From Candidatus Magnetomicrobium cryptolimnococcus (lineage in GTDB: Bacteria > Nitrospirota > Thermodesulfovibrionia > Thermodesulfovibrionales > Magnetobacteriaceae), in the NCBI GenBank assembly GCA_018606805.1, contig JAGYWI010000005.1:62001-126000 (forward strand): a stretch of DNA of 64,000 bases, read 5' to 3'. The translations under genes were made by a program, and so were the position numbers. Below, in pieces: positions 8,445-16,664 of the stretch; within the stretch, counting starts at the first letter, position 1, and each line of letters opens with the position of its first letter. The notes under the pieces are model-generated. The model did no database searches. It saw nothing but the letters and a program-made list of their open reading frames with translations, and was not told the origin of the DNA.

Positions 8445-8843
8445 CCTTTATATTAGAATTTATTCTATTTATACAATAAAATTGCATTTACACACATAAT
8501 TGTCAATTAAGTGCAACATTACTTGGTAATACAATGAACTAATAGTCCGATGAGCAAGTTTTTTAAGTTGGCAAAAAGATTCAACAAAATAATTTTCAAC
8601 TTTCCTCCACTTTGCACCAATAGGTAACGTTATTTTAAGAATAACTTACATTATTTATCCGATTTATAAATATTTCCCTCCACTTTGAACGCCAACTTTT
8701 AATTGCGACACAGCCTCAATGACAGACATGTATAAATATTATATGACCACTATCCATTCAGAACTACCTTTTTAACTAGTTGCAAATTCATATTGTATTT
8801 TTTTATACTCTACGTATATATAGCAAAAAAGAGGAAACAATAA
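8445..8843. other. Intergenic region without a recognised gene
   Basis: This is about 400 bp of AT-rich sequence. The only pattern I see is a direct repeat CCTCCACTTTG at 8604-8614 and 8678-8688 (period 74). No ORF with homology-like composition and no convincing consensus promoter were found. A GAGGAAACAATAA sequence just before 8844 supplies the ribosome-binding site of the next gene. Confidence 0.5.
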
Positions 8844-11141
8844 ATGAACCTTAGATATTATATTTTGATAGTGTTATTTTCATGCGGATTGGCTCTTAAT
8901 AGCTCAATTGCTAGTGAGTTGGAGGTGGTTGTAGATGCCTCTGCAAATACTGAGGAGTTTAGTGACGTTTTAAGTGCTAACATTTGGATTTCAAACCTTG
9001 ACCAAAGAAAGACAGCGCCTTATATAGTCAATAAGTTTTTCAAGGAAAATGAGCCGGCTATTATTCAGTTGACAATGCCTTTTTTGCGGCAAACTACAAA
9101 TTCGGATGACTTTAAAATAAAAATTAAGGAATATTTTAGTACGCCAATAGCTACTAATTTCATTGAACGCGTAAAAACCTATGACCCTTTAGTCATTGTT
9201 GGATACGATCCGTGTCCTATGCCCAGTTGGATTTCCTCTCGTAGTGGGGATTTTACTCAAGTTACTGAGCAATCGAATTTCTTTGACGTTCAGTCCTGCT
9301 CACCGCCTAAGGACTATGAGCTGTGGGCGGAGGTAGTGAAGTACACCGTTGAGTACTTAAAAGGGCTTGGTATCAAGAGGCTCGGTTTTTATGTTGGTCA
9401 TGAGCCAAACAGAGATTGGCTTGGCAGTGAGGAGGAGTTTTTTCTTTACTACAAAACTACAGCAAGCGCCATTAAGGCTGTTGATGCCAATGTAGTAGTG
9501 GGAGGTATCGGCTCTTGGGATTATTTGGGCAAAAAGGTGGAGTGCAATTACGATGGCTACACTACCCCTGTTAAAGAGTTATGCAACAACGTAGGGGGAT
9601 GGGCTAATCTGGAAGGAGACACTTTGACTAAGCGCTTTATTGAATATGTAGCTAAAAATGCACTGCCCATTGATTTTATAAATTGGCATTCCTTTGGTTT
9701 TCCACCTTCTGGATTTGTAACCCAGTCTAAAACCATACGGCAGTGGCTTAAGGCTAACGGCGTTGGTAACGTCTATCTTTATCCTTCCGACTGGACATAC
9801 TGGAGCGATAACTATCCAGCCGATTATCTCGATACTACTGAAAATGCAGCTTACATAATCTCCTCAATATATTATATGTGGAAGGCTGGTATTGATTGGC
9901 ATGGTCATGATTTCGATATAACAGACACATCCTTAGAAAAAGAGATAGCACAAGAAAGAAATAATGCAACATTTATAGGCGATTGGAGTTTGTTTACCCG
10001 CGGTGGAGACGTTGGCGGTGGGATAATTAAACCATCATATAACGCCCTTAGGGCACTTAGCCTATTTACTGGAAAATCAAAAAAGGGTAATTATAAACTT
10101 TTGCATTTAACTATCCCGGAGGACAGAAATATAGCGGCATTTGCCTCCATTAGTAAGGATGATAAGAGCGTTTTACTTTTGCTATCTAAGTTTATGCCAA
10201 CTGATACAGATAGGCTTAATAAAAATAAATTAAGCCAAGTTGAGACGGAGCTTGATTTGGTACAACAGGAGGTAAGTAGTATTAAGTCTTGTGTACGTAA
10301 AGAAAAAAAAGACCGTCGTATACCAAAGGAAGTCATAAGGGACTGCAAGAGTAAAATCATTGAAAAGGTGGTTGATAGAAAAAAACATGATGCTATAGAG
10401 TTTTTAGAGGCACTTCACAATTGCTCTAAAGATGGACAGGATTTTTCTACATGCGCACTAAAACATACCGCAAAATTGGAGCTCATTGATAGTAGTAAGG
10501 TTGATAAAATAACTACTATATTGCAAAGCACCAAAGGTAGCTCTAATGACGAGGCACAAAACATAAAAATAAAATTTATCAATTTGCCCTTTGACGGTAA
10601 AATTACAGTAAAGCGCTATTCTATTAATAAATCCAATAGTAACTCCTGCAGTGTAAATAAACAAACTGCTGATACCACCTCAACAGACGTTCCTTGTGGT
10701 ATTGGTGGAGATGTTGATGAGGGAATAGTTAAGATACAAAATACGGCTGCTGTTAAGGGCGTAGACGCGGCCTTTGAACTACTTAAAAGTCTCGGCTACA
10801 CAAATAGCCAACTCCAAACTATCAGGGGCATTGTTAACCAGTGCATAGATAAAGAGGGGATTAGTCAATGTATTAAAAAACTAATTAATAATGAGTTAGA
10901 AAGTACCGAACAAGTATTCCCCGCAAGCATAGAGTCGGATTTAATACGTGCTATACGAAAGTATAAAAATATCTACTCTACTTACTATTATACAGCCCTT
11001 GACAGTATTAACACTAAAGAGGAAATATCCTTCGATGGCTCACTAAAGGAATCCACCGGAGAACTTTCCGAGAGATTTCATAATATGGATATACAACTTT
11101 CAGCTAATTCCGTATGGCTTATAATGCTAAGCAAAGAGTAG
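8844..11141 (+). CDS. Secreted GH39-like glycoside hydrolase-family protein
   Basis: This 765-residue protein has a signal peptide (residues 1-24) and a TIM-barrel-like domain to about residue 425. It shows the GH39/GH-A clan hallmarks GHEPN (acid/base Glu at 187) and DFINWHSFG (278-286). At the expected nucleophile strand the sequence is YPSDW, placing Asp316 where Glu is usual, so catalysis may be altered or lost. The rest contains two helical, Cys-containing inserts (about 450-555 and 630-690) around beta-rich segments and a final all-beta domain. It is followed by a Wzy/ligase-like gene with a 28-bp overlap, suggesting trimming of an exported polysaccharide. The enzyme class is inferred from motifs only. 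Confidence 0.65.
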   Translation: MNLRYYILIVLFSCGLALNSSIASELEVVVDASANTEEFSDVLSANIWISNLDQRKTAPYIVNKFFKENEPAIIQLTMPFLRQTTNSDDFKIKIKEYFSTPIATNFIERVKTYDPLVIVGYDPCPMPSWISSRSGDFTQVTEQSNFFDVQSCSPPKDYELWAEVVKYTVEYLKGLGIKRLGFYVGHEPNRDWLGSEEEFFLYYKTTASAIKAVDANVVVGGIGSWDYLGKKVECNYDGYTTPVKELCNNVGGWANLEGDTLTKRFIEYVAKNALPIDFINWHSFGFPPSGFVTQSKTIRQWLKANGVGNVYLYPSDWTYWSDNYPADYLDTTENAAYIISSIYYMWKAGIDWHGHDFDITDTSLEKEIAQERNNATFIGDWSLFTRGGDVGGGIIKPSYNALRALSLFTGKSKKGNYKLLHLTIPEDRNIAAFASISKDDKSVLLLLSKFMPTDTDRLNKNKLSQVETELDLVQQEVSSIKSCVRKEKKDRRIPKEVIRDCKSKIIEKVVDRKKHDAIEFLEALHNCSKDGQDFSTCALKHTAKLELIDSSKVDKITTILQSTKGSSNDEAQNIKIKFINLPFDGKITVKRYSINKSNSNSCSVNKQTADTTSTDVPCGIGGDVDEGIVKIQNTAAVKGVDAAFELLKSLGYTNSQLQTIRGIVNQCIDKEGISQCIKKLINNELESTEQVFPASIESDLIRAIRKYKNIYSTYYYTALDSINTKEEISFDGSLKESTGELSERFHNMDIQLSANSVWLIMLSKE

Positions 11142-12598
11142 CTCCATATTTGTTGATTTTATTTATTGGCTTTCTCATAGGATTTACTATAATTGTAGAC
11201 CCTTACGTTACAGCTTACACACTTGATTTTTTAAACACATCTTTAATAAATAACCATCACATTGTGGTTTATCCATATTTTTTAACAACGTTTCTGTTGC
11301 TACTCTTTGTGTTATTCGCAGGTATAGTTAAACCCATTGTTAAAAAAATCGCTTTATTCCCTGAGAAGGCTTTCTTACTTATATTCTTTATTAGCTTCAA
11401 CACCCTCTCACTTACGGAAGTAGCTGGTCATATTGACGGAGGTGATTTAGCCACTGGCATTATATTTTTACTTTTTGTATTTCAAGCGCTAACGAAGGAA
11501 GAGAAGGTTATAATTAGTTTACTAGATATGTTGAATTTACTCATGATAGCAACCATACTACTTTGCGTAATCCATAACGTTTTACTTTTTGTTAGGCTAA
11601 ACACAATCTTAAAATACACGCTAATGTCATTTGTTTTTTCTAATTTGGTATATAAAAAAAATCTTACATATTTTTTTATAAAAATGCTCTTAATATCAAC
11701 CACTATTTCAGCAGGTATTGCAATCATACAGGAACTTATCTATATGACAACAAGGGCAGTTGTCATCGGTAAGTACGACCCACGACAGCTTAAGTTGATG
11801 TTTGAAGACACACCCTTTGGACGGGCACTGCGTGTGCCTGCCTTTGTTGGAAGCTACAAAACACTTGCATTCCTGCTTATTACTAATATACTAATAGTGG
11901 TAAACTTTATATTTTATATGCCGCGGTATATTAAAAAGTTTAAAAAATCAGTTGTCAGCGCTTTAATTATAATGAGTGGTGCTCTTTTTTTGACATTTTC
12001 TAAAGATTCTATGTTAGCTCTTTCTATAACCCTGCTATTTTCATTTTTTGTCAGGTGGCCTAATTTGATAATCCATGGGTTTACATTTTCTTTAGTACTA
12101 ATTGTTGTAGTGATCTCATACGGCTTGGTTGATGATATTTATAATGCAATACTATCAGAACTATCTTACGGTGAGCTTAGGATACGAGTTATTTTAAATA
12201 AGGAGGGGATTTTAGGGTTTATAAACCAATATTTTTTCACTGGCACTGGCATAACAGATGGGAGTAAGTACACGGCAAGCATTAATAACTGGCCAAGCCA
12301 CAATGCCTTTATATTAACAGCAGTTGAAATCGGTATCTTTGGATTAACTGTGTACGCTATGCTTTTCATATATACCTTTGCTAATCTGATTTGGTTAAAT
12401 ACAAATGCCTCACGCCCACGCGAAAAAGCCCTTTTTAGAGGGCTTTTCATGAGTATGATTTGTCTTTTAATCGTATTTCAAACCCATGCAGGACACATTG
12501 ACATTATACTTTGGCTATATATGGCCTTTATTCAAGGTATAGTGCTTGTAAAAAGAAGGGAATTAGCAGCTAAAAATCGCGCTATTATATCAATATAA
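11114..12598 (+). CDS. O-antigen ligase / Wzy polymerase-like membrane protein
   Basis: This 494-residue protein has about 11-12 membrane segments. A central loop ends in GELRIRV, and the late stretch NNWPSHNAFILTAVEIGIFGL is the H-N-x-(F/Y)-x-x-x-x-x-E-x-G-x-x-G pattern of the Wzy_C/O-antigen ligase family. It would polymerise or transfer lipid-linked glycans on the periplasmic face. It overlaps the GH39-like gene by 28 bp (translational coupling) and its 3' end overlaps the opposing small gene by 14 bp. Confidence 0.78.
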   Translation: MAYNAKQRVAPYLLILFIGFLIGFTIIVDPYVTAYTLDFLNTSLINNHHIVVYPYFLTTFLLLLFVLFAGIVKPIVKKIALFPEKAFLLIFFISFNTLSLTEVAGHIDGGDLATGIIFLLFVFQALTKEEKVIISLLDMLNLLMIATILLCVIHNVLLFVRLNTILKYTLMSFVFSNLVYKKNLTYFFIKMLLISTTISAGIAIIQELIYMTTRAVVIGKYDPRQLKLMFEDTPFGRALRVPAFVGSYKTLAFLLITNILIVVNFIFYMPRYIKKFKKSVVSALIIMSGALFLTFSKDSMLALSITLLFSFFVRWPNLIIHGFTFSLVLIVVVISYGLVDDIYNAILSELSYGELRIRVILNKEGILGFINQYFFTGTGITDGSKYTASINNWPSHNAFILTAVEIGIFGLTVYAMLFIYTFANLIWLNTNASRPREKALFRGLFMSMICLLIVFQTHAGHIDIILWLYMAFIQGIVLVKRRELAAKNRAIISI

Positions 12599-12902
12599 AC
12601 CTCTTAAATATATTCCATATAACATAAATTATAAACATAACTAAAAAAAACAATACATGCAACTCAAAAAAAATAGCCATGCCTTTTAAAAAAAGCCTCT
12701 TTCGTATAAACTGTATTTTTTCTCTTGGGATCCAAGTATTATAACAAAATATCTCACCTCTTGCATGCCTTTCCGCCCTTTCTTTAACAAGCTCCTCTTT
12801 TAATGTTTGTCTAAGCTTTGTTTTATATTCCTTTACTTGTAATATAAAAATAGCTTCTTTAGTTTTATCCTCTTTCAATGATAACCTATCCTTAAAACTC
12901 AA
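12585..12902 (-). CDS. Small tail-anchored membrane protein
   Basis: This 105-residue protein has a charged, helical N-terminal two-thirds (possible coiled coil, residues 10-50) and a hydrophobic segment near residues 72-98. No family is recognised. It is the last gene of the wzz-like operon, overlaps the upstream gene by 11 bp, and shares the HARGEIF-x-YNTW-type composition of a cytoplasmic head. A role beside the chain-length regulator is inferred from gene order only. Confidence 0.55.
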   Translation of the reverse strand: MSFKDRLSLKEDKTKEAIFILQVKEYKTKLRQTLKEELVKERAERHARGEIFCYNTWIPREKIQFIRKRLFLKGMAIFFELHVLFFLVMFIIYVIWNIFKRFILI

Positions 12903-13155
12903 TGTGCATTAACATAACAAACACTATATAGGAAAACATAACCGCTAAAAGCCCCGTGCCTACACCAATTGATATTATGCCAAGCAGATTTAAATATGTC
13001 TTAATAAGGTTTTTTATAAATTTATCCCTTCTAAATTTCTCCACACTTTGGCCTGTTAGTCCGTCATTTACCTCCGCAATTGTAAGCTCATCTGTAAGTT
13101 GCTGCCTTAAAATATTACTAACGGTAACTTTGACCTTTTTAATGTCATAGTTCAT
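12892..13155 (-). CDS. Small single-pass membrane protein
   Basis: This 87-residue protein has a soluble N terminus (about 50 residues) and one long hydrophobic segment (about 55-83). It overlaps the wzz-like gene by 4 bp and the next small gene by 11 bp, so all three should be translated from one message. No domain is recognised. It probably serves the same polysaccharide export or assembly complex. Confidence 0.55.
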   Translation of the reverse strand: MNYDIKKVKVTVSNILRQQLTDELTIAEVNDGLTGQSVEKFRRDKFIKNLIKTYLNLLGIISIGVGTGLLAVMFSYIVFVMLMHIEF

Positions 13156-14528
13156 TTATTAATATTAAGCAACTCCTGTAGGAGTTTCCTTGTTCGAATA
13201 CTACCAGCTGATTCAATGTAATCAACAAAAAAGACATAAACAATGCTTACTATAACCCCTACCATAAGTGCAACAACTGCATTTAACCAAAGCACTGGAA
13301 ATATCTGTTTTTTAGGTACCTCCGCCCTATCCACAAGCACTACAAATTGCACATCCCTGTTCATCTGCATAATTGTCTCTTCATAGCTTAGCTCCAGTTG
13401 TTCAACCCGCTTTTTATATTTTTCTGCATCATTATATAGCATATCCAGCCGCGTTTTAATAGCAGGTAGCCTATTTAGTTTCTCATCGGCATTTTCAACG
13501 GCAATCTTATAGCCGGCAACAGAGGCCTCATTTGAGCTTTTTTCAATGGCCAGATTTATAAGGTCTTGACGCAGCCTTTCATAAAACGTAGTGGATGGCT
13601 TTATTTGTGAAGCAATAAGATTATTAGTTTCATTTCTCAAGGATTCGGACAACTGATCGTATTGGCTTTGTAGCTTCATAAGCTCTGGATGTTTTTTGGT
13701 ATACACAACGGAGCCCGCCATAATTTGTGCAGACACCTCAGACAACTTCATCTGCAAATGTTCTATTAACGGATTTGTAAGGGTAGCGTTTTGTTTGGAA
13801 AACAATAGCCCCTCTTTTTTTAATTCATTATACAGTTCATTAAGTCTTTTCTTATTTTCATTTAACAATACATTCTTTGTTTCAAGCTGATTGATAAAAA
13901 ACACCCGTTGCTCAGTTAGTCGCTTAATCTCTTCATCAACAGAGGCTATATTATTCTTAGCAAGGATGTCGCTAACGGATTTTTCGATGTTTGATAGGTA
14001 TACCTTGGTGTCTTCCATCTTTGCTTTAATAGCAGCACTGTCTCTTTTTAGATTTTCAAGGGACGTTTCTTGTAAAAAGACATTTATATACTTAACATAG
14101 GCATTTGCTACATTTGCTGCAAGCTGTGGGTCTTTGTCCCTGCTGTATACATTTATAAAGTATTCATTTGTTAGATCAAAGTCCACATCTGAAAGCATCA
14201 GCTTATTGATTTTTTTTGTAGGGTATTCCTTTTGAACATATTCAGCAATCTTTTTACTTTTTAAAACCCCCATATACGAGCTATACGTTTCTTCCTTGGG
14301 CTGTGGCATAAGGGGCTTACGTTTTAACTCCTCCACCGTTTTGTCTGTCAAATACGGCAGCGCCTGCGAGGTTTCCGGTATGTAAAATGATGACTTTGCT
14401 TCATAAACAGGCTCTATCGTCTTACTAAGCACTACACTAGTTATGATGGATACTAAAATTAGACACCCTATGGTGTATTTTTTTCTATAAAGTATAATCC
14501 AGTAGTCTAAAAGGGACTTTTCAGGCAT
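13152..14528 (-). CDS. Wzz/GumC-type polysaccharide chain-length determinant
   Basis: This 458-residue protein has the two-TM architecture of the family: a first segment near residues 19-36, a large periplasmic domain with extended coiled coils (about 155-260 and 310-395), and a second membrane segment near 415-440 preceded by a Pro-containing VPKKQIFPVL. No C-terminal tyrosine-kinase domain is present. It sets the length of exported glycans together with the polymerase encoded convergently at 11114-12598. It is the first gene of a three-gene overlapping operon. Confidence 0.85.
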   Translation of the reverse strand: MPEKSLLDYWIILYRKKYTIGCLILVSIITSVVLSKTIEPVYEAKSSFYIPETSQALPYLTDKTVEELKRKPLMPQPKEETYSSYMGVLKSKKIAEYVQKEYPTKKINKLMLSDVDFDLTNEYFINVYSRDKDPQLAANVANAYVKYINVFLQETSLENLKRDSAAIKAKMEDTKVYLSNIEKSVSDILAKNNIASVDEEIKRLTEQRVFFINQLETKNVLLNENKKRLNELYNELKKEGLLFSKQNATLTNPLIEHLQMKLSEVSAQIMAGSVVYTKKHPELMKLQSQYDQLSESLRNETNNLIASQIKPSTTFYERLRQDLINLAIEKSSNEASVAGYKIAVENADEKLNRLPAIKTRLDMLYNDAEKYKKRVEQLELSYEETIMQMNRDVQFVVLVDRAEVPKKQIFPVLWLNAVVALMVGVIVSIVYVFFVDYIESAGSIRTRKLLQELLNINK

Positions 14529-14585
14529 TTGAGTTAATATACTAATTCTCCAGTCTATAATATTTAAGTATAGTATTTAGATTAT

Positions 14586-14715
14586 ATCAAAAAGAAAAAA
14601 AAAAGAAAAAAAATTAGAAGATTAGAATATTAGAATATTAGAAGAGCGGGGGAAAACCCTTTTAGACAAAAGGTGCGTAGGCGCACTTCCTAAAACTTTT
14701 GGACTGCAATCTATT
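14586..14715 (+). repeat. Dispersed hairpin repeat, copy 1
   Basis: A purine-rich A/G tract (14586-14645) leads into GAAGAGCGGGGG, a GGAAAACCCTTTTAGA block, the near-palindrome GTGCGTAGGCGCAC (14673-14686) and an end block ending TGCAATCTATT (14705-14715). The same ordered blocks occur in reverse at 45939-46008 and 63364-63427 and, expanded, at 62160-62395. It contains no ORF. It lies between the wzz-like gene and a toxin-antitoxin pair. Confidence 0.7.
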
Positions 14716-14779
14716 CAGTTATTCCTCTTATCTTTATTCAGACTCACTAAAGGAGGTAAAGTTATAAGGGAAACCAAAG

Positions 14780-14893
14780 TTGGCAGTAGTATTAGACAAT
14801 AACGGAAAACCCAAAGTCTTTGAGAAAAAAGATGAGGCGCTTAAATACGCTAAAGAAAATCTTCATACTAACTGGAGGTTAGTTAGGTTATAA
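14780..14893 (+). CDS. Possible 37-residue small protein or gene fragment
   Basis: From a TTG at 14780 the frame encodes a charged peptide containing DNNGKPKVFEKKDEALKY and ending WRLVRL. Composition and the NGKPK-x-F-E-x-x-x-EA-x-x-YA pattern look protein-like. However, the AGGAGG at 14753-14758 is too far from the TTG, and no ATG is in frame, so the true start may have been lost by a small indel. Confidence 0.3.
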   Translation: MAVVLDNNGKPKVFEKKDEALKYAKENLHTNWRLVRL

Positions 14894-14931
14894 TATATTT
14901 TTAAAGAACTAAATATATACAAGGAGAACAA

Positions 14932-15159
14932 ATGAAAACCGTTAAAGTAAAATTCTCTAAGGGAAGTTTAGAGCTTATAGAAAAAGCGAATATCCCCGAA
15001 GATATTGAGTTTACAATAGAGGTACCAGAGTCTGAAGAGGAAGCAATAGATAAGTGGCATATCCATTTTGTTTCTGAAGAAGAGCAACAAGAAATTGAAG
15101 AATTATTAAAAAATCTTGATTGTCATATAGTGGCTTACGAAGAAACTGTTGAAATATGA
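14932..15159 (+). CDS. Antitoxin-like protein of a RelE/ParE-type pair
   Basis: This 75-residue, strongly acidic protein (ESEEEAIDKWHIHF in the middle) begins MKTVKVKFSKGSLELIEKA. A strong AAGGAGA site precedes the ATG and its stop overlaps the toxin start by 4 bp (ATGA). It has no recognised DNA-binding motif; the antitoxin call rests on size, charge and coupling to the toxin gene. Confidence 0.6.
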   Translation: MKTVKVKFSKGSLELIEKANIPEDIEFTIEVPESEEEAIDKWHIHFVSEEEQQEIEELLKNLDCHIVAYEETVEI

Positions 15160-15437
15160 AAATAGATATTAAATATTCTGATAATGCGATTAAATTCCTC
15201 AATAATAATAAGTCTATTCTACCCATAGAAAAGCTAAGGTATATAGTTATTTCAGCAGTTAAAAAACTTCTTAAGATTGAAGATAGCAATATAAATTTAA
15301 AGTGCTTAAAAGGAAAATTTAAAGGATATTATAGAATAAGAACAAGAAAAATACGAATTATTTTTAGTCTTAAAGAAAATACAATACTCATTGTCTTTGT
15401 TCACAAAATAGGCTATAGAAATGATATTTATAAATAA
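15156..15437 (+). CDS. RelE/ParE-superfamily toxin
   Basis: This 93-residue basic protein has the superfamily pattern: an N-terminal strand (MKIDIKYSDNAIKFL), LKGKFKGYYRIRTRKIRIIF in the core, and a C-terminal strand ending HKIGYRNDIYK. The core resembles the conserved L-x-G-x-x-x-x-x-R-x-R-x-x-x-RI-x-F signature of mRNA interferase or gyrase-targeting toxins; the target cannot be decided. Unlike the pseudogene at 8192-8444, the frame is intact. It is directly coupled to the acidic gene upstream. Confidence 0.75.
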   Translation: MKIDIKYSDNAIKFLNNNKSILPIEKLRYIVISAVKKLLKIEDSNINLKCLKGKFKGYYRIRTRKIRIIFSLKENTILIVFVHKIGYRNDIYK

Positions 15438-15595
15438 TAAAATTTAACTACTTAGAGAAGAGTTATTATGATTTTAACTTAAAATTATAAAAAAGAGTGG
15501 AACTACCTCTTTATATGAGTAATGATTTACAAAAATTTAAAAATAATCACAGAAAATACCGAATGCATTACTTTTAAGGTGTCCTCCTTTTCCAC

Positions 15596-15623
15596 TTGAC
15601 ATAATTAATAGCATTTTTATAAT
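15596..15623 (+). promoter_or_regulatory. Sigma-70 type promoter for the DUF4198 gene
   Basis: A perfect -35 TTGACA (15596-15601) and a perfect -10 TATAAT (15618-15623) are separated by 16 bp. Transcription should start near 15630, leaving a leader of about 150 nt before the ATG at 15779. No other gene lies in between. Confidence 0.75.
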
Positions 15624-15651
15624 CTTAACTGATAAATAATTATTTTACTTA

Positions 15652-15745
15652 GTACTCATTTGTGAGTACATACCTGCCATGAAGGCTCAAGCCATGAAGG
15701 CTATTGGAGATTAAATAGTTAAGTTCCAAAAACCTTTGGTTTTTG
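15652..15745 (+). promoter_or_regulatory. Structured 5' leader of the DUF4198 gene
   Basis: The leader contains, in order, a 7-bp hairpin GTACTCA/TGAGTAC with loop TTTG (15652-15669), two identical 12-nt units GCCATGAAGGCT at 15676-15687 and 15691-15702 that can each form a GCC/GGC mini-hairpin with loop ATGAA, and an 8-bp hairpin CAAAAACC/GGTTTTTG (15727-15745). A T-rich run follows about 10 nt later, ahead of the GGAGG site. The layout suggests an RNA switch or attenuator. It matches no riboswitch class I can recognise by eye. Confidence 0.45.
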
Positions 15746-15778
15746 AGCATATTATTTTTTTACATGGAGGCTTGTATA

Positions 15779-16558
15779 ATGAAAAGCAAGTTTTTTATTG
15801 CTATTACATTAATGGTAGTGTTATGTTTTTTTACAGAATGGGCCTATGCACATTTTTTAGGGCTAATTCCCTCTGATGATATTATTGAACAAGGCGAGTC
15901 AAAAAATGTAATAATAAAGGCAAGTTTTTTCCATCCATTTGAGTGGGCATTTATGAATATGGAAAAACCGGAAACAGTTGGCGTTGTTATTAATAGGGAA
16001 AAACAAAATCTGTTGGATAAATTAAAAGAGCAAACCGTAAATAACAAAAAGACATGGCAGATTGATTATACAATAAAGTCACCGGGTAACTATATATTCT
16101 ACTTGGAACCAAAACCATACTGGGAGGCTGCCGAAGAGACATTTATAGTGCATTATGCAAAGGTCATTATAAATGCCTATGGTCTTGATAGTGATTGGAA
16201 TAAGGAATTGGGTTTAAAGGGTGAAATTGTACCATTAACGAGACCATATGGGCTTTGGAGTGGTAATGTGTTTCAAGGGATTGTTAAGAAAAACGGTACC
16301 CCTTTACCTTATACAAAGGTAGAGGTGGAATTTTACAACGAAAAACAAAGTATAAAGGCACCAACAGGCTCACACGTTACACAGGAAATTCAATCTGACC
16401 AAAACGGCGTCTTTACGTATGCAATGCCATTGGCCGGCTGGTGGGGATTTGCTGCACTTTTTGAAGATGATAAACAACTTTCTCATAACGGGAAGGAATA
16501 TCCTGTTGAAATTGGGGCAGTGCTTTGGGTAAAGACCGTTAATTATGAAATAAAATAA
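15779..16558 (+). CDS. DUF4198 periplasmic protein (nickel/cobalt-uptake associated type)
   Basis: This 259-residue protein has a signal peptide (residues 1-24, EWAYA) so that the mature chain would begin with His (HFLGLIPSDD), a pattern shared with NikK/NikM-associated DUF4198 proteins and with Cu-binding periplasmic proteins. The body is two beta-sandwich-like halves: residues 25-130, and 150-255 with GTPLPYTKVEVEF and the terminal GAVLWVKTVNYEIK. The start is chosen at the ATG with GGAGG 8 nt upstream, rather than an in-frame TTG at 15743. It stands alone, without a visible transporter, behind a canonical promoter and long leader. Metal binding is a family-based inference. Confidence 0.75.
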   Translation: MKSKFFIAITLMVVLCFFTEWAYAHFLGLIPSDDIIEQGESKNVIIKASFFHPFEWAFMNMEKPETVGVVINREKQNLLDKLKEQTVNNKKTWQIDYTIKSPGNYIFYLEPKPYWEAAEETFIVHYAKVIINAYGLDSDWNKELGLKGEIVPLTRPYGLWSGNVFQGIVKKNGTPLPYTKVEVEFYNEKQSIKAPTGSHVTQEIQSDQNGVFTYAMPLAGWWGFAALFEDDKQLSHNGKEYPVEIGAVLWVKTVNYEIK

Positions 16559-16582
16559 TGAAAATATAATACAACAAAGACC

Positions 16583-16643
16583 TTTTGAGGGGGAATTTTT
16601 TTATAAAAGGTATAAAGATGTATTCCATATTCCCCCTTCAAAA
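16583..16643. terminator. Long imperfect inverted repeat between two genes
   Basis: TTTTGAGGGGGAAT (16583-16596) is complementary to ATTCCCCCTTCAAAA (16629-16643) with one bulge, around a loop of about 32 nt. It lies between the DUF4198 gene and the glycosyltransferase. It may terminate the upstream transcript, although the run after it is A-rich rather than T-rich on the plus strand. Confidence 0.4.
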
Positions 16644-16664
16644 AATTTTATAACAGAGGTGATT

